DNA of 64,000 nucleotides from Scleromitrula shiraiana (Eukaryota; Ascomycota; Leotiomycetes; Helotiales; Sclerotiniaceae), in contig JABELC010000003.1 of NCBI GenBank assembly GCA_028455995.1, forward strand, positions 1,364,001 through 1,428,000, given 5' to 3'. Position numbers and translations under genes: made by a program. The first letter of the stretch is position 1. Each line of letters begins with the position of its first letter. The notes beneath the pieces were generated by a model. The model was not told the DNA's origin. It was given only the letters and a program-made list of their open reading frames with translations, and ran no database searches. Shown piece by piece: positions 34,782-45,897 of the stretch.

Positions 34782-36761
34782 TCAAATTAAGTCACTTGCG
34801 AACTTGCTTCTTTTACGAATAGTAGGTCCGTAGAAGACTAAAACCCAAGGCACAGTAGTTAACAGTGCACCGATACCTCCCAATAAGGAAGCGGCTCCCT
34901 GAAAGGTGAGATTATTGAACATAATCGTTGTTATCAATGGAAATATACCGCCCATCATATTTCGACAGAATGATTGAGCTGCGAGTGCAGATGACGCATA
35001 TCGATGATAGGTATCTGCGAGGTAATTGAAGGTTGCGAGGTAGATGGAATAAATTCCCATTGTAGCACAGGTTATGGCCATAGTTGGAACAATCCATGGG
35101 ATAGAACTAAACTGTGTCCACTATTTCCAACATTAGCGGATTTTATAAAACATCATGCTAATTGACCTACTCCAAACCAGAAGAGGCCAATTGGCAATAA
35201 CACGGACTCCAAACAAGCAAAGTACAGTCTATTTTCTGGAGATGACAAGTCAATGTTTCTCCTGATGAATCCTGGATTTTGTACATTCTTGGATGTTGAA
35301 ATCAAATATTTGGCAAGTAGTCGATCTTGATATATGGAAATGATAGTGGATAAGATAGCTCCAATTGACAGAGCAGAGAACACAGCACCCGATTGCTGTA
35401 AGTCAAATCCATGCGAAGTTTCAAACACAAGTGGAATTGAGCCACTACATGAGATTAGCTTTATTGAACGCAAGTGCATTGTACAACCACACTAGAAAGT
35501 GAGTATCAGGACTTACAAAGTTAAATAGAGCACTGCCCAAGCAAAAGCAACCCAGAGACTGAAAAAGAATACCACTGGTTCGGTAAAAAGGAGATGAAAT
35601 GGCCGATATACGGAGATCTTGACCATTTGCCCGAGCGACTCTCTTTCTTCGTCTGATTTGACCTTCCATCTTATTCGTTGAGACTTAACCTTCTCAGTGG
35701 AAGTTGAAGTTGACATGTCTACTCCAAAAAAGCCCGCCTGTTCTCGTTCTTCGTACCATTTATTCAAGCATTGTGCTTTCTTACTCAGAATAATACTTCC
35801 TCTAGTCTCGGAAAAGAAGAGGATCATAGCCTATATGATCTAGAAATTAGTATGTTAAAATATAAATGGAGCATGAAACGCACAAGGAGCAACAATCCAT
35901 TTGTAATGACTTGGATCCAAAAGACCCATCTCCAAGAAATATTCTGAGCAATGAACCCACAAACTAATGGTCCCAATCCCGTCCCAAAAAGTGCTGCGCC
36001 TGAGAATAGAGCCTGCGCCGTGTTAGTTCGCTGCAGATACGTCAACCGGCAAAGTGAATTCTTACCATCGGCGTATTTCTACCTTCCTTATGATAGAGAT
36101 CACTGATAACTCCACCAACCATGGTTGAAAACACAGAACTCCCACATCCAACAAAGAACCTGGCAACAAGCATACCCGGATAGGAATGTGTCACAGCACA
36201 ACAGATCTGAGTAATGAAATACAGTACTCCTGATGCTATAAATATTGGTTTTCGACCATTCAACTCCGAGAATGGGGCTAGAATCATAGGCGCAATAGCA
36301 AAACCGGTACAGAAAGTAGTTATGCCAACAAGGATTGCAATCTCTGACACGTTCCATAATTCAGACATCTGTTTTGCCGCAGGAGAGTACGAGCCAGCGG
36401 TGAAAGCAGTGATAAGAGTGGCAATGCAAGAAAGGCATACCATAGCCCGCTTGCGGCTCTCTGGCCAATCGAACGGTGATGTGTATTTTATCAGATTTGG
36501 CTGTGGTGGTCCTAGTTGTGGAGAGCCATTAGGTGAGTCGTTCCTTGATGGTGAAGGGATATGGGTTTCGAACGTTAGATAGTGATAGCTGATTGGAGTT
36601 GGACCGTCGACCATTGGGTTGGCTGTCAATGGTTGAACCTTCGCTTCACCAAGATTTTCCAATTCCTTCTGACCATCATCCTCAAATTCTGTGTTGGATC
36701 CCGATATTGAGTTACGACCAGAGTCATCGTTAGGAGGAGAAATTGCCTCAAAATCAACCAT
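34782..36761 (-). CDS. MFS transporter, DHA1 (polyamine/drug:H+ antiporter) type
   Basis: Five exons, 36761-36066, 36012-35884, 35830-35517, 35444-35171 and 35120-34782, give a continuous 583-residue protein. All introns (50-72 nt) join in frame. A polar N terminus of about 110 residues precedes DWPESRKRAMVCLSC, the usual entry to helix 1 in this family. Twelve helices follow, with the motif-A equivalent PFSELNGRKPIF, VGCGSSVFSTMVGG in helix 5 and GLGPLVCGFIAQNISWRWVFW. A long cytoplasmic loop (about residues 285-350) and helices 7-12 ending FYGPTIRKRSKFA complete it. Substrate cannot be read from sequence; polyamine or toxicant export is the family norm. An in-frame ATG at 36785 could add eight residues. 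Confidence 0.9.
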
Positions 36762-38425
36762 TTTGCCCCAATGAAAGCGTAGCACTATTCGATATTCGTC
36801 GTTTCGAGAAGACGACAGGTATTAGATATTAATTAAAAGAAACCATCATGATACAGAGAAAAGAAGATGACTCAACGATGGACGCAGACGCATTGATGGA
36901 GAAGATAAAATATTTATTATTCCCGTCGGCCTAGAGAATATTTTAAGCTTCTAAGCCCTTTTTTTGTAGATCTTTCTTCGACTTATGCCTTGATAAGTTA
37001 GATGGGCCCATAATGTGCCGAGCTCGCTGCACGATTACGGATTTTACACTGCGATTTGAAAAACTGGAAGCTTATTCCCGTAAAATAGATACTTATGACA
37101 CCAATATCGCCGGCGTTCTTCGGGGAAGTGGGGTGGGGGGAAGGAGGGAAGGGGGGGGGGAGGAAATAGTATCCATCACACGGGTTTACTTGTCGACAGA
37201 AAAGAGAGAAAAAATCTAGACACACGTGCAATACATCTTTAGATATTTGCGACGGATAGAGTGAATACATAGGAAGTCAGGCTCTAACATATCTCGGGGT
37301 GGAATTTAGATATGGAAGCTGAGAAGTGAGGAAGTACGTGAGGTTCGTCAGCTTTAACTTATTTCTCTGTATTACCTATTACTACATAGACAATACATAT
37401 TAGACCATTGACTAAATTCTCTTTCTCTTTCTCTTCTGATATCTGGAATTATGATTGAGAAAATTACACCCTGATGAAAATCGAAAGTAGTACCGGCCGG
37501 TAATTGCCAATACTCAAGTCCAAGTACTGTACATATGTATTCTGTTGATTTAAGTCAAGAAGACAACATTTGACTTTGAGCCGCACTTAAGAATTTGCAT
37601 GAATCATACGGTACCAAAGTGAAGTATGTAGGGTTCTAGGGTATATTAGATTGGTGAATGATATTTTGAGTACCGTAGACCTAATAAATTAAAATCCAGT
37701 AGCAGACCTACATCATCATTTTGCATCAATAATGCAATAATGCAATGCATGCATGGAGGGGTAGCTTTTGAAATTCCTACAGCCTTGCGTATTAGCCTCG
37801 TCTGATGAATGAATGAATGAATGAATGCAGAGGTGAAAAATGTGTAGTTATCTGTATTCATGAATTACTTACTTAATTGAGATGCCAAGTTATTAATTAG
37901 TATTAGATCCCGCAATTCAGCTCTTTTCACCCGTAATCATACGCTCTCATACAATCACACTCTCACACAATCATCACTCTCACACAATTATTCTCTCACA
38001 TTCTCACATACACGTCTTATTAGCTGAATGATTGGGACCTCAATAGTTGCTCGCTCCTACAAAGCAAAGCCACATAATTGTGGCAACCAATCAATAGCTA
38101 GTTTACCCCTCCCTAAACCGCATCCGGTTTCAACCTGGATAGGTAATCGATGGCGTGATACTACGTGCTCATATTTTTACCATCTTCCCCCCTCAATGGC
38201 GACACTATCTTGTTAAATGATTAATAAATTTCTATGGTTTTAGTTCTGTTGATAGTCTAAATAGTTTTAGTTATATTCCAAGCCTTTCCATCTTTCTTTC
38301 CATCCTTCCCTTCTTCTTTCCTTCATCTTTCTATACAATCTTTTTGTTTTCCACACCAAATCTAGAATCTATTTCTCAATTTATACCCCCTCATTCTTCA
38401 CAACAATCTCAAATACTTCTTCAAG
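36762..38425. promoter_or_regulatory. Divergent intergenic region MFS / peroxiredoxin
   Basis: This 1.66-kb region carries two promoters. It contains a G-rich run at about 37130-37165, TGAA repeats at about 37807-37826, a CTCACAC-type low-complexity stretch at 37935-38010 and a CT-rich leader just before the peroxiredoxin ATG. No gene is seen. Confidence 0.45.
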
Positions 38426-39385
38426 ATGGCCGAAGAACGAGCAACCCCGTAAGTTAATTTACCTACTATTGTGTTGATATTTCAACATATGCCATTGCAG
38501 CTATGTTTTTCTGTCTCCCAGCTTATCCAATGGCTGAATGTTACATTCCCTTCTTCAGCTTGAACATTTCATGTTAAGGCTTAGAAGCTGGGATGTTACT
38601 TCCGTTACTCTTACCACTTTAATTACCCCACCTCCGTTGCTTTTACTGACAAGGAAAAACAGTCTCCGTTTAGGATCTATTGCACCAAACTTCAAGGCAG
38701 AGACCACCAATGGTCCAATCGATTTCCATGAGTTCATCGGTGATAAGTGGGTTGTTTTGTTCTCTCACCCAGAGGATTACACTCCAGTCTGCACTACCGA
38801 GCTCGGTGCTTTCGCAAAGCTTGAGCCTGAATTCACCAAGCGTGGCGTAAAGCTCATCGGTCTCTCTGCCAACACAATTGAATCACACGGTGGATGGATC
38901 AAGGATATTGATGAGATTTCTGGAAGCAAGCTTTCCTTCCCAATCATTGGCGACAAAGACCGAAAGATTGCCTACGCATATGACATGTAAGCATATTTCT
39001 TTCCACCGCTATCCAAACCATACATTCTAACCCGAATATAAGGCTTGACCACCAAGATACTACCAATGTCGATTCCAAGGGTATCGCATTCACCATCCGA
39101 TCCGTCTTCATCATTGACCCCAAGAAGACCATCCGTCTCATTCTCTCATACCCAGCTTCTACCGGCCGAAACACTGCCGAGGTTCTCCGTGTTGTAGACT
39201 CTCTTCAAACTGGTGACAAGCACCGCATTACTACCCCTATCAACTGGGTTCCTGGTGATGATGTTATCGTCCACCCCGGTGTTAAGAATGAGGAGGCCAA
39301 GACATTGTTCCCAGAATTCCGTATTGTCAAGCCATATCTTCGATTCACACCTTTGCCAAAGGAGAAGACCTCCGCAGCTGTCTAA
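38426..39385 (+). CDS. 1-Cys peroxiredoxin (PRDX6/Prx1 type)
   Basis: Exons at 38426-38448, 38663-38986 and 39043-39385 give 229 residues. The enzyme reduces hydroperoxides with a single peroxidatic cysteine, Cys51 in HPEDYTPVCTTELG. Family landmarks are LRLGSIAPNF near the start, KLIGLSAN, GDKDRKIAYAYDMLD, then RSVFIIDPKKTIRL, YPASTGRNTAEVLRV and the extra C-terminal domain ending YLRFTPLPKEK. That domain distinguishes the 1-Cys group from typical 2-Cys enzymes. No clear mitochondrial presequence is visible, so a cytosolic form is likely. The first intron is long (214 nt) and could hide an alternative first exon. Confidence 0.94.
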
Positions 39386-40945
39386 ATAAGACGAGTAATA
39401 ACTTTTTCAATTATGGATAGATATTGGGGCGAATGGATGTATGAATTGATGAAACCACTTATTCTTGCTTATCTTTTGGGGGTTTAAATTTGATGATGAA
39501 AGACTCCGCCCAAGGTGGATATGGAAATTAAATGGATGAATTTTAGCAGAATCAGTAGATAAAAAATGACAAAAAAAACTTCAAAAGCAATGTATATGAA
39601 ATAGAAGAATGTGTTTGATCTATGTATATCTTTGATAACTTATCAACAAAATTATAACGGCATTTTATGTCAATAGAGCTTCGATAAAACCGGAAGCTGA
39701 TTATTTAGATTGAATTGACCACCTCTCGAACTTCAATGATATTTTGAGAGTTTATTGCAGAGAAATTATTCCACGTATTCCCATTACTTCCTTCCAGCTT
39801 ACCACTATACTGACTGTGCTGTAGTGCATACCAGGATACAAGGCGAAGGTCGAGTAGGACAGACAAACCTTGGAATCTTAGAGGAATAAATTAATAACTT
39901 GGAATCCATAACTAATAAAACCAAACCAGAAAATGGGGCTGACTTTATCCCCTATTTTTAATCTGACTATTCGACCTTCCAGGCTTCTTTTCACCCAATT
40001 AATATAGATTATATTGGACTTCTATTCTGGAAATCTCCAAGAACTCTAAAAAAGATATTAATCTGCACCATCACTGCATGAAACGTTTAACACGTGGAGT
40101 ACTGGTCAAATTGCCAATTATCGGATGAACCCGAATTATGTCTTTATTGATTGATAAAGTTATTATTTGAAGTTATTGCTGATTTCTAGAACGCTCAGAC
40201 AAGTCCGAGTAACGATAAGGTAAGGCCAGTCTATCGCCAGCTACTAGTATATGATTTTACGGTCAGTGAATGAACACAAAGAAAACGAACAGCACAGAGG
40301 ATTTTCACAATTCTGTCATAGTAGCAGGGTGTGATTCAAGAGGGTAACAAGATCGACAACGCCGAGGAAAGGAAGTGGGTTGGAACCGCAGAAGTCCCTT
40401 TAACACACTCTGAAGTTTCAAACGAAGCGGAGATTAGGAAAATCGGCTCGTGAACCGGGATAAGGCGTGTTGGGTACAGAGTCGGGTGCGAGGTACGAGT
40501 TCAAGTCTGGGATTCGAAGGGTGCGGCGGAAACAGCTCTATCGAGATTTGAGAGGGGGAACAATAATCATTCGATTATTGTGGCTACAGGGCGACGCGGC
40601 TAGGATATACATTGCAATCTGCTCTACGGAAGAAGAATCGAACATTCCCCATCCGAGAAATCTAAGTAAACTGTAATCTGTGCGGTAGGGTGGATCTACT
40701 GTCTTCTCCTTACATCCCAAACGAGCCATAGTCCCATAATCCCCTCCCAGACAACTAGGATTCACGGAACTCTCTTTACAGGCAGAGTATTATTCTCTCT
40801 GGGGGAACAGTTGTTGTCTTTTTTTTGGGTACGGATAAGGTAAGCATCTATCTCCACCAACAGGTCAAAAGGGAAGCTTGATGCTGGCGATGTTCTTTTA
40901 TGACTGTTGAAGTTTTGCTCTTCGTCTTTTGCAGCATGATCCAAC
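39386..40945. promoter_or_regulatory. Upstream region of the kelch gene
   Basis: About 1.56 kb without a supported gene. An acceptor-like TTTTGCAG at 40927-40934 just before the kelch start suggests a 5' UTR intron, with candidate donor GTAAGC at about 40840. The short frames at 40467-40676 and 40538-40765 have no domain. Confidence 0.45.
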
Positions 40946-41052
40946 ATGCCGAACTCGCTAACTCTCCATCCAAAGGACTCCATAGAGTCATTATATATTT
41001 CCGAATCTTCGACCGACGACGACGATTCGAGACCAGGAAGAACCGGTGGTGA
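40936..41052 (+). promoter_or_regulatory. Overlapping out-of-frame uORF at the kelch gene start
   Basis: An ATG at 40936 precedes the main ATG at 40946 by ten bases in another frame. It runs 38 codons to a TGA at 41050-41052, overlapping the main reading. If translated it would lower kelch-protein output unless scanning ribosomes skip it. The effect is inference. Confidence 0.4.
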
Positions 41053-44000
41053 CTTTCTTGTCGGCGTGCGAAGAGGTCTTAAAAAGCTAGGATCCGTTTC
41101 TAGTGTTCGTGGCCGACCGTTTAACGTACCACCAAGCAAGAGTCCCACTCCAGATCTGATTGAACGTTCTGCAAGCCGTTCTGCAAGCCGTTCTGCAAGC
41201 ACCGAGCGATTCTTTGCATCCCAGAATGAAAGAAAGTTGAGCAACGCCAACCTCGAAAAGCCTCTGCCAACTTTGCCAAAGACACCGACATCACCTATAT
41301 CTGAAGATACCCCAGCCCCAGTTCGTACCCCTCCAGACACACCGAAAACGATAAAAATCATGTCGCGACCTGCTGCGACAGGTAGTCGAACCAGCACTCT
41401 AGATTCTACATCCTCTATCCAAAACCACTCTAGTTCGTTCAAACAATCCTCGGGCGCGTACATGACAGATATGAGTAGTAGTCAGACTAGCCTTGCGAGC
41501 TCAAACAAACAAGATGGGGGTGAGGGAGCTGAAGAGAAGCGGGAAGATATAATGACACCAAGGAGTAATGGACCTCCTTCCGCGGGACCATCTCCTGCAC
41601 CACAGCCTCGTTCCGTATCAGGTGGCGGCTCTACTCCTGCGGCAAACCCATCAACGCACTTGTCGGGGTTGATGTGTAACGTACATCGAACTACTGGAAA
41701 GGAGCCTCATCCTCTGGTCGGGGCTACAACTACCATTCTAGGCGACAAACTTTATGTGTTTGGTGGTCGAATCCTATCACGAACACGTCCCTCGTTAACA
41801 GCAGACCTTTATGAACTCGACTTGATACGGCGGCATTGGACAAGAATTGAAACTACCGGAGATATTCCACCACCAAGATATTTTCACAGTGTATGTGCGT
41901 TAGGTGATACCAAACTGGTGTGTTATGGTGGAATGTCTCCTGCTCCTCCACAAAGCCAAGCGCAAATGGTTGCGGCAGCACAGAATGGACAAGATGCTCA
42001 ACCAGAAGTTGTTGTTATGTCCGATATTTATATTTACGATGCCCCATCAAGAATATGGACTTTCATACCCACGAATGATACTACACCACAGGGAAGATAT
42101 GCGCATTGTGCGACTATTCTTCCTTCATCAGCAACATTTTCATCTGCCAATGCGCCCTCTTCCGCTCTACAACATAATCCGCAAGGAGCGAATCCCAATC
42201 AAGGTAGTATTGGTGTCAATATTGACGGAAGTGGAGGAGCAGAAATGGTAGTAGTGGGTGGCCAGGATAGTGCAAACCATTACATTGAACAGATCAGTGT
42301 GTTCAACTTACGAAGTCTCAAATGGACAAGTACCCAGCAACTCGGAAAGAGTTGCGGGGCATATCGCAGCGTTGTTGCCCCTCTTCCAGGATTTGTCTCT
42401 GCAAAGATCGGAAAGAGTTCGCCATCTAAATCTGATCATGGTGGTATGGGTCAAGCAGATTTTAGAGAACCTGGATCGTCAATGTTGATATACTCTAATT
42501 ACAACTTTCTGGATGTCAAGCTAGAACTGCAAGTCAGAGCTTCTGACGGAACATTGGCGGAGAAGCCAATGCATGGTACATTCTCTCCTCCGGGACTTAG
42601 ATTCCCAAACGGTGGTGTCATTGATACAAATTTTGTTGTTAGTGGGACATATCTCACGTCGTCGAAGCAGGAATATGCATTATGGGCTCTTGATTTGCGA
42701 ACTCTTACATGGAGTCGAATTGATGCAGGAGGAAGTGTCTTCAGCCAAGGAAGCTGGAACCGTGGGATTTTGTGGAACAGACGCAATACATTTGTTATAC
42801 TTGGCAATCGCAAACGCAGTCTTGTTGAAGATTATAATCATAGAAGGATAAACTTTACTAATGTTTGCATGGTTGAGCTCGAAGCTTTTGGTTTATACGA
42901 CAACCCTCGTAAGACATCGCCCATGTCAGGGTTCACTTCTGCAAGCTCACCCTTTACGTCTCCTTCATTGAGTGTCAGCACAAAAGCAGGTTGGAATGCA
43001 GGTGGACGGACACTTTCGAAGGCTGCCGAAGAGTTGGGACAGAGTGCTTTGGCTTTGAGGGAGCTGGCAGATATGGATATCCTCTGTGTTAACGGAGAAC
43101 GCATCCCTGTCAATTCCCGAATAATTGCCAGAAGATGGGGACCTTACTTTGTTCAGCTTTTACGAGAAGGTACAGCAACACAAGACGGTAACGACGCGGC
43201 TACACTCCGACCAGATCCCGCATTCAGACATAATCCGAGCAGGAATAGTAGTGTGACTATTACGCCTAGTTTAGGCCAATCTTCCAATCTCTCTACTTCC
43301 TCGACATTACACGATTCTTTACAATCCGACCCTACATTTTTACTACAACCTCCTGACTCTGGCAGTCTCCCGCCCAATTCTAGACCACGAACACTTTATC
43401 TTCCTCATACACAACTTACACTTCAAGCACTGTTTCATTTCCTATACACATCATCTCTTCCACCCAGCAGTTCTACTCTATGTACTCCTCAAATTCTCTG
43501 TAGTCTATTGCAGCTGGCTCGCCCATACAAGATTGATGGTCTGCTGGAAGCTGTAGTAGAGAGATTGCATGGGGTCTTGGATAGTAGGAATGCAGCAGCG
43601 GTGTTCAATGCTAGCGCCATGGCTGCTGGTGGAGGTCGTTCTACGTCAACGACTTCAGATATTGCCGACCCTTGGAGTCTTAATAGCATTTCAAACGGTG
43701 GTGAAACATTACTACAACTTGTGCTTGATAACGATTTAAGCTCTCGTAGTCAGCAGTCCTTGCGAATTAATACCAGTATAGAAAATCTTGGAACTGGACA
43801 GGGGGGAAGGCGGCAAGATGATGAAGAAAATATGAGCGCTACGAGTAGCGCTGCAAGTGATGTCAGTGGCAGTGAAATGAGTGAAAGTGTGAGTGCTTCT
43901 GAATCTGGTAGAATAAGTACCGGTGGGGAAATTTGGAGGGGTGATATTAGCGCCGTTATTGGATTACAAAAGAGAGGTCTTAGAGGTCTCATGGAAGGAA

Positions 44001-44077
44001 GAAGACTCAGGGAACGAGGGACAAGTGTAGGCACAGCACAGCAATCTAGAGTTGGCCTTGGTATTGCTAATGGGTGA
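40946..44077 (+). CDS. Kelch-repeat / BTB protein, Mds3/Pmd1-like regulator
   Basis: This intronless 1043-residue protein has a Ser/Pro-rich N terminus (about 235 residues, including a tandem SRSA repeat near residue 78). Kelch blades follow: LYVFGGR with LYELDLIRRHWTRIE, then RYFHSVCALGDTKLVCYGG, then IYIYDAPSRIWTF with RYAHCATIL, VVVGGQ, and a last SKQEYALWALDLRTLTWSR. A BTB-like part follows at about residues 710-885 (DILCVNGERIPVNSRIIARRWGPYF, LFHFLYTSSLP, LLQLARPYKIDGL). The tail is Ser-rich and acidic. This kelch-plus-BTB order and length match the fungal Mds3/Pmd1 group, negative regulators of sporulation and pH/nutrient signalling in yeasts; S. pombe Ral2 is related. The named role here is inferred from architecture. 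Confidence 0.88.
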   Translation: MPNSLTLHPKDSIESLYISESSTDDDDSRPGRTGGDFLVGVRRGLKKLGSVSSVRGRPFNVPPSKSPTPDLIERSASRSASRSASTERFFASQNERKLSNANLEKPLPTLPKTPTSPISEDTPAPVRTPPDTPKTIKIMSRPAATGSRTSTLDSTSSIQNHSSSFKQSSGAYMTDMSSSQTSLASSNKQDGGEGAEEKREDIMTPRSNGPPSAGPSPAPQPRSVSGGGSTPAANPSTHLSGLMCNVHRTTGKEPHPLVGATTTILGDKLYVFGGRILSRTRPSLTADLYELDLIRRHWTRIETTGDIPPPRYFHSVCALGDTKLVCYGGMSPAPPQSQAQMVAAAQNGQDAQPEVVVMSDIYIYDAPSRIWTFIPTNDTTPQGRYAHCATILPSSATFSSANAPSSALQHNPQGANPNQGSIGVNIDGSGGAEMVVVGGQDSANHYIEQISVFNLRSLKWTSTQQLGKSCGAYRSVVAPLPGFVSAKIGKSSPSKSDHGGMGQADFREPGSSMLIYSNYNFLDVKLELQVRASDGTLAEKPMHGTFSPPGLRFPNGGVIDTNFVVSGTYLTSSKQEYALWALDLRTLTWSRIDAGGSVFSQGSWNRGILWNRRNTFVILGNRKRSLVEDYNHRRINFTNVCMVELEAFGLYDNPRKTSPMSGFTSASSPFTSPSLSVSTKAGWNAGGRTLSKAAEELGQSALALRELADMDILCVNGERIPVNSRIIARRWGPYFVQLLREGTATQDGNDAATLRPDPAFRHNPSRNSSVTITPSLGQSSNLSTSSTLHDSLQSDPTFLLQPPDSGSLPPNSRPRTLYLPHTQLTLQALFHFLYTSSLPPSSSTLCTPQILCSLLQLARPYKIDGLLEAVVERLHGVLDSRNAAAVFNASAMAAGGGRSTSTTSDIADPWSLNSISNGGETLLQLVLDNDLSSRSQQSLRINTSIENLGTGQGGRRQDDEENMSATSSAASDVSGSEMSESVSASESGRISTGGEIWRGDISAVIGLQKRGLRGLMEGRRLRERGTSVGTAQQSRVGLGIANG

Positions 44078-44612
44078 TACGCATGAGGAGAAACATGCAT
44101 GAGAAGGGTACGTCTTATGAAGATTTATGACCAAATGTAATGATTGTTCTAATATTTGGCGTTATATTTTAACTTTATAGATTGATATCTCAAAATGTTT
44201 GCAAAGCATATCCATTAGGACAGCATACAGCTTTTGTTTAAAATGAATGAATAACCTAGCTTTTCTAATCCTTGCCATTATCTACTTAATGCAATGCATG
44301 ACTGCGATTGCAGATTTGATATCTGGAGTGAGATCAAAATTTCACATGTCAATACAAATGCTATGTATGTAAATAACTAAATAGCCGCTCTAGATTTACC
44401 CCACTACGTCACCGCCAACCCTCACTAACATTGAAACCGGCAAAATTATTTCTCAACCAAATTAATACCCAAACAATTCTCTGTACCATTCAGAATACAA
44501 TCCTTTACCAACAAAAAGAATAGAGGAAGCCAAGAAAAAACTACATTTAGAGTCGCATTTTGTATTCATACCATCTCTATTCCTTTACTTAAAAAAGGTC
44601 CCCAAAACAAAG
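44078..44612. promoter_or_regulatory. Intergenic, promoter of the DUF1769 gene
   Basis: This 535-bp AT-rich non-coding stretch has no recognisable element. Confidence 0.4.
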
Positions 44613-45897
44613 ATGGCAGAGAATTACATTCTGCAAGTTACAGCAGGCTCAGAATATGATGTCAGTAAACATCAAATCGTACCCGTCAACCAAGCATCCA
44701 CAATAAAGATCGATAATAATCTCTGTTCCGTAGATTTAAACGTCAGGATACAAGTATGTGCATCTCCATGCCCTCCCCAATCCCCTCAATTGCAAACCAA
44801 CTAACACTTTATCGCACAGCAATATCGCGGACTCCCTCGATCCTCACCCGCCACTTCCTCATACTTCTCGCTCGCCCCCCACGATAAAAATAAAGATCAA
44901 TATAGCATATGTTTCCGATTTTCCCCAAAGCAAAATATCAATAGTGATGATTTAGTCTGGGGCAATGATTTCGACCATCCGATTCGCGATCGCTTGCCAC
45001 CTGGATTCGGATACGCGTTTAAGATTGTTAAGTGGATGATTGATCCGGGATTGGATGGAGATGTGTATGCGGATGAGCCGTATCTGTATGGACCGGCTTG
45101 TGGTTCGTTTAATACTATTTTTGTTGGGGAGGTAGGCGGGGAGGATGAGGAGAGCGGGGAGGATGGTAATGGCGATGCTGATGCTGATGCGGGGTTGGTG
45201 TTTGAGGAGGGGGGGGATGAGGAGGGGGAGGAACATAGGAGGGAGAGTGGGATTCCGGATGGAGAGGCGGCGAGGAGGAAGTATTTTTTGACGGAGTCGA
45301 ATCGGAAGGCTTGGGATTGGGAACAGGGGAGGACTTATGGGGTTGATTTCTTCAATGGTTATTTGGATTTTAATAGTAATTTCTGCTTGTTCATTTCTGG
45401 TTTCTGTGTGTGCATATCACTAATGGTTAATAGGTTTCTCCCTCAAATTACCTGGGTATACAATGCCAATAATGAAATATTGGGATGGTCAAGGTTTAAG
45501 GTACGATCATACACTTCCTCAATTCGCCTCCGTCTCTTTTTTTGCTTCTTTCATTTGTCTGAGTTATCTTATTTTGATTTGGTTTTGATTTGATCTTGCG
45601 AGCCAACATTGTATCTGTTTCTAAATTAGGAAAGAGCAAAAGCGCTCACATACGCTCAGATACGTGATGAAAAATCGCAAGACGGGAGAGGTACTCTTTG
45701 TGGTTGTCTTCACATTATACTTGAAAGAGGATGTGGACGAGGATGGGAATTTGAAGGATGGTGTTGAAGGTGGCAAACCGTTGGATTTGTTGCCGGAAGA
45801 AGAGAAGCAGAAATATTTAAAAGGGAAGAATGGTGATGTTGACGTTGATGTTGGGGAGGGGAAGGAGAGTAATAATGATGGTGATGATATAGATTAG
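44613..45897 (+). CDS. DUF1769 family protein, function unknown
   Basis: Four exons, 44613-44753, 44820-45375, 45434-45500 and 45630-45897, give 343 residues, and each join is in frame. The DUF1769 core is visible: YILQVTAGSEYD at the start, SICFRFSPKQNI, then the signature GNDFDHPIRDRLPPGFGYAFKI, then WMIDPGLDGD, and DEPYLYGPACGSFNTI. Near the end YGVDFFNGYLDFN, FSLKLPGYTMPIMKYWDGQ and TLRYVMKNRKTGEVLFVVVF follow. The segment from about residue 155 to 195 is a Glu/Asp/Gly-rich insertion of variable type, and the tail is acidic. The family is fungal and has no assigned reaction. It has no membrane segments or signal peptide. Confidence 0.88.

Noticed and set aside
40440..40530. Possible tRNA gene (TTCAAGTCTGGGATTCGAA resembles a B box)
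   Set aside because: I could not fold an acceptor stem or a matching A box around it, and no other tRNA-like cloverleaf was found by eye in the window.
40762..41463. 233-codon minus-strand frame
   Set aside because: It is antisense to the start of the kelch gene, with no recognisable motif.
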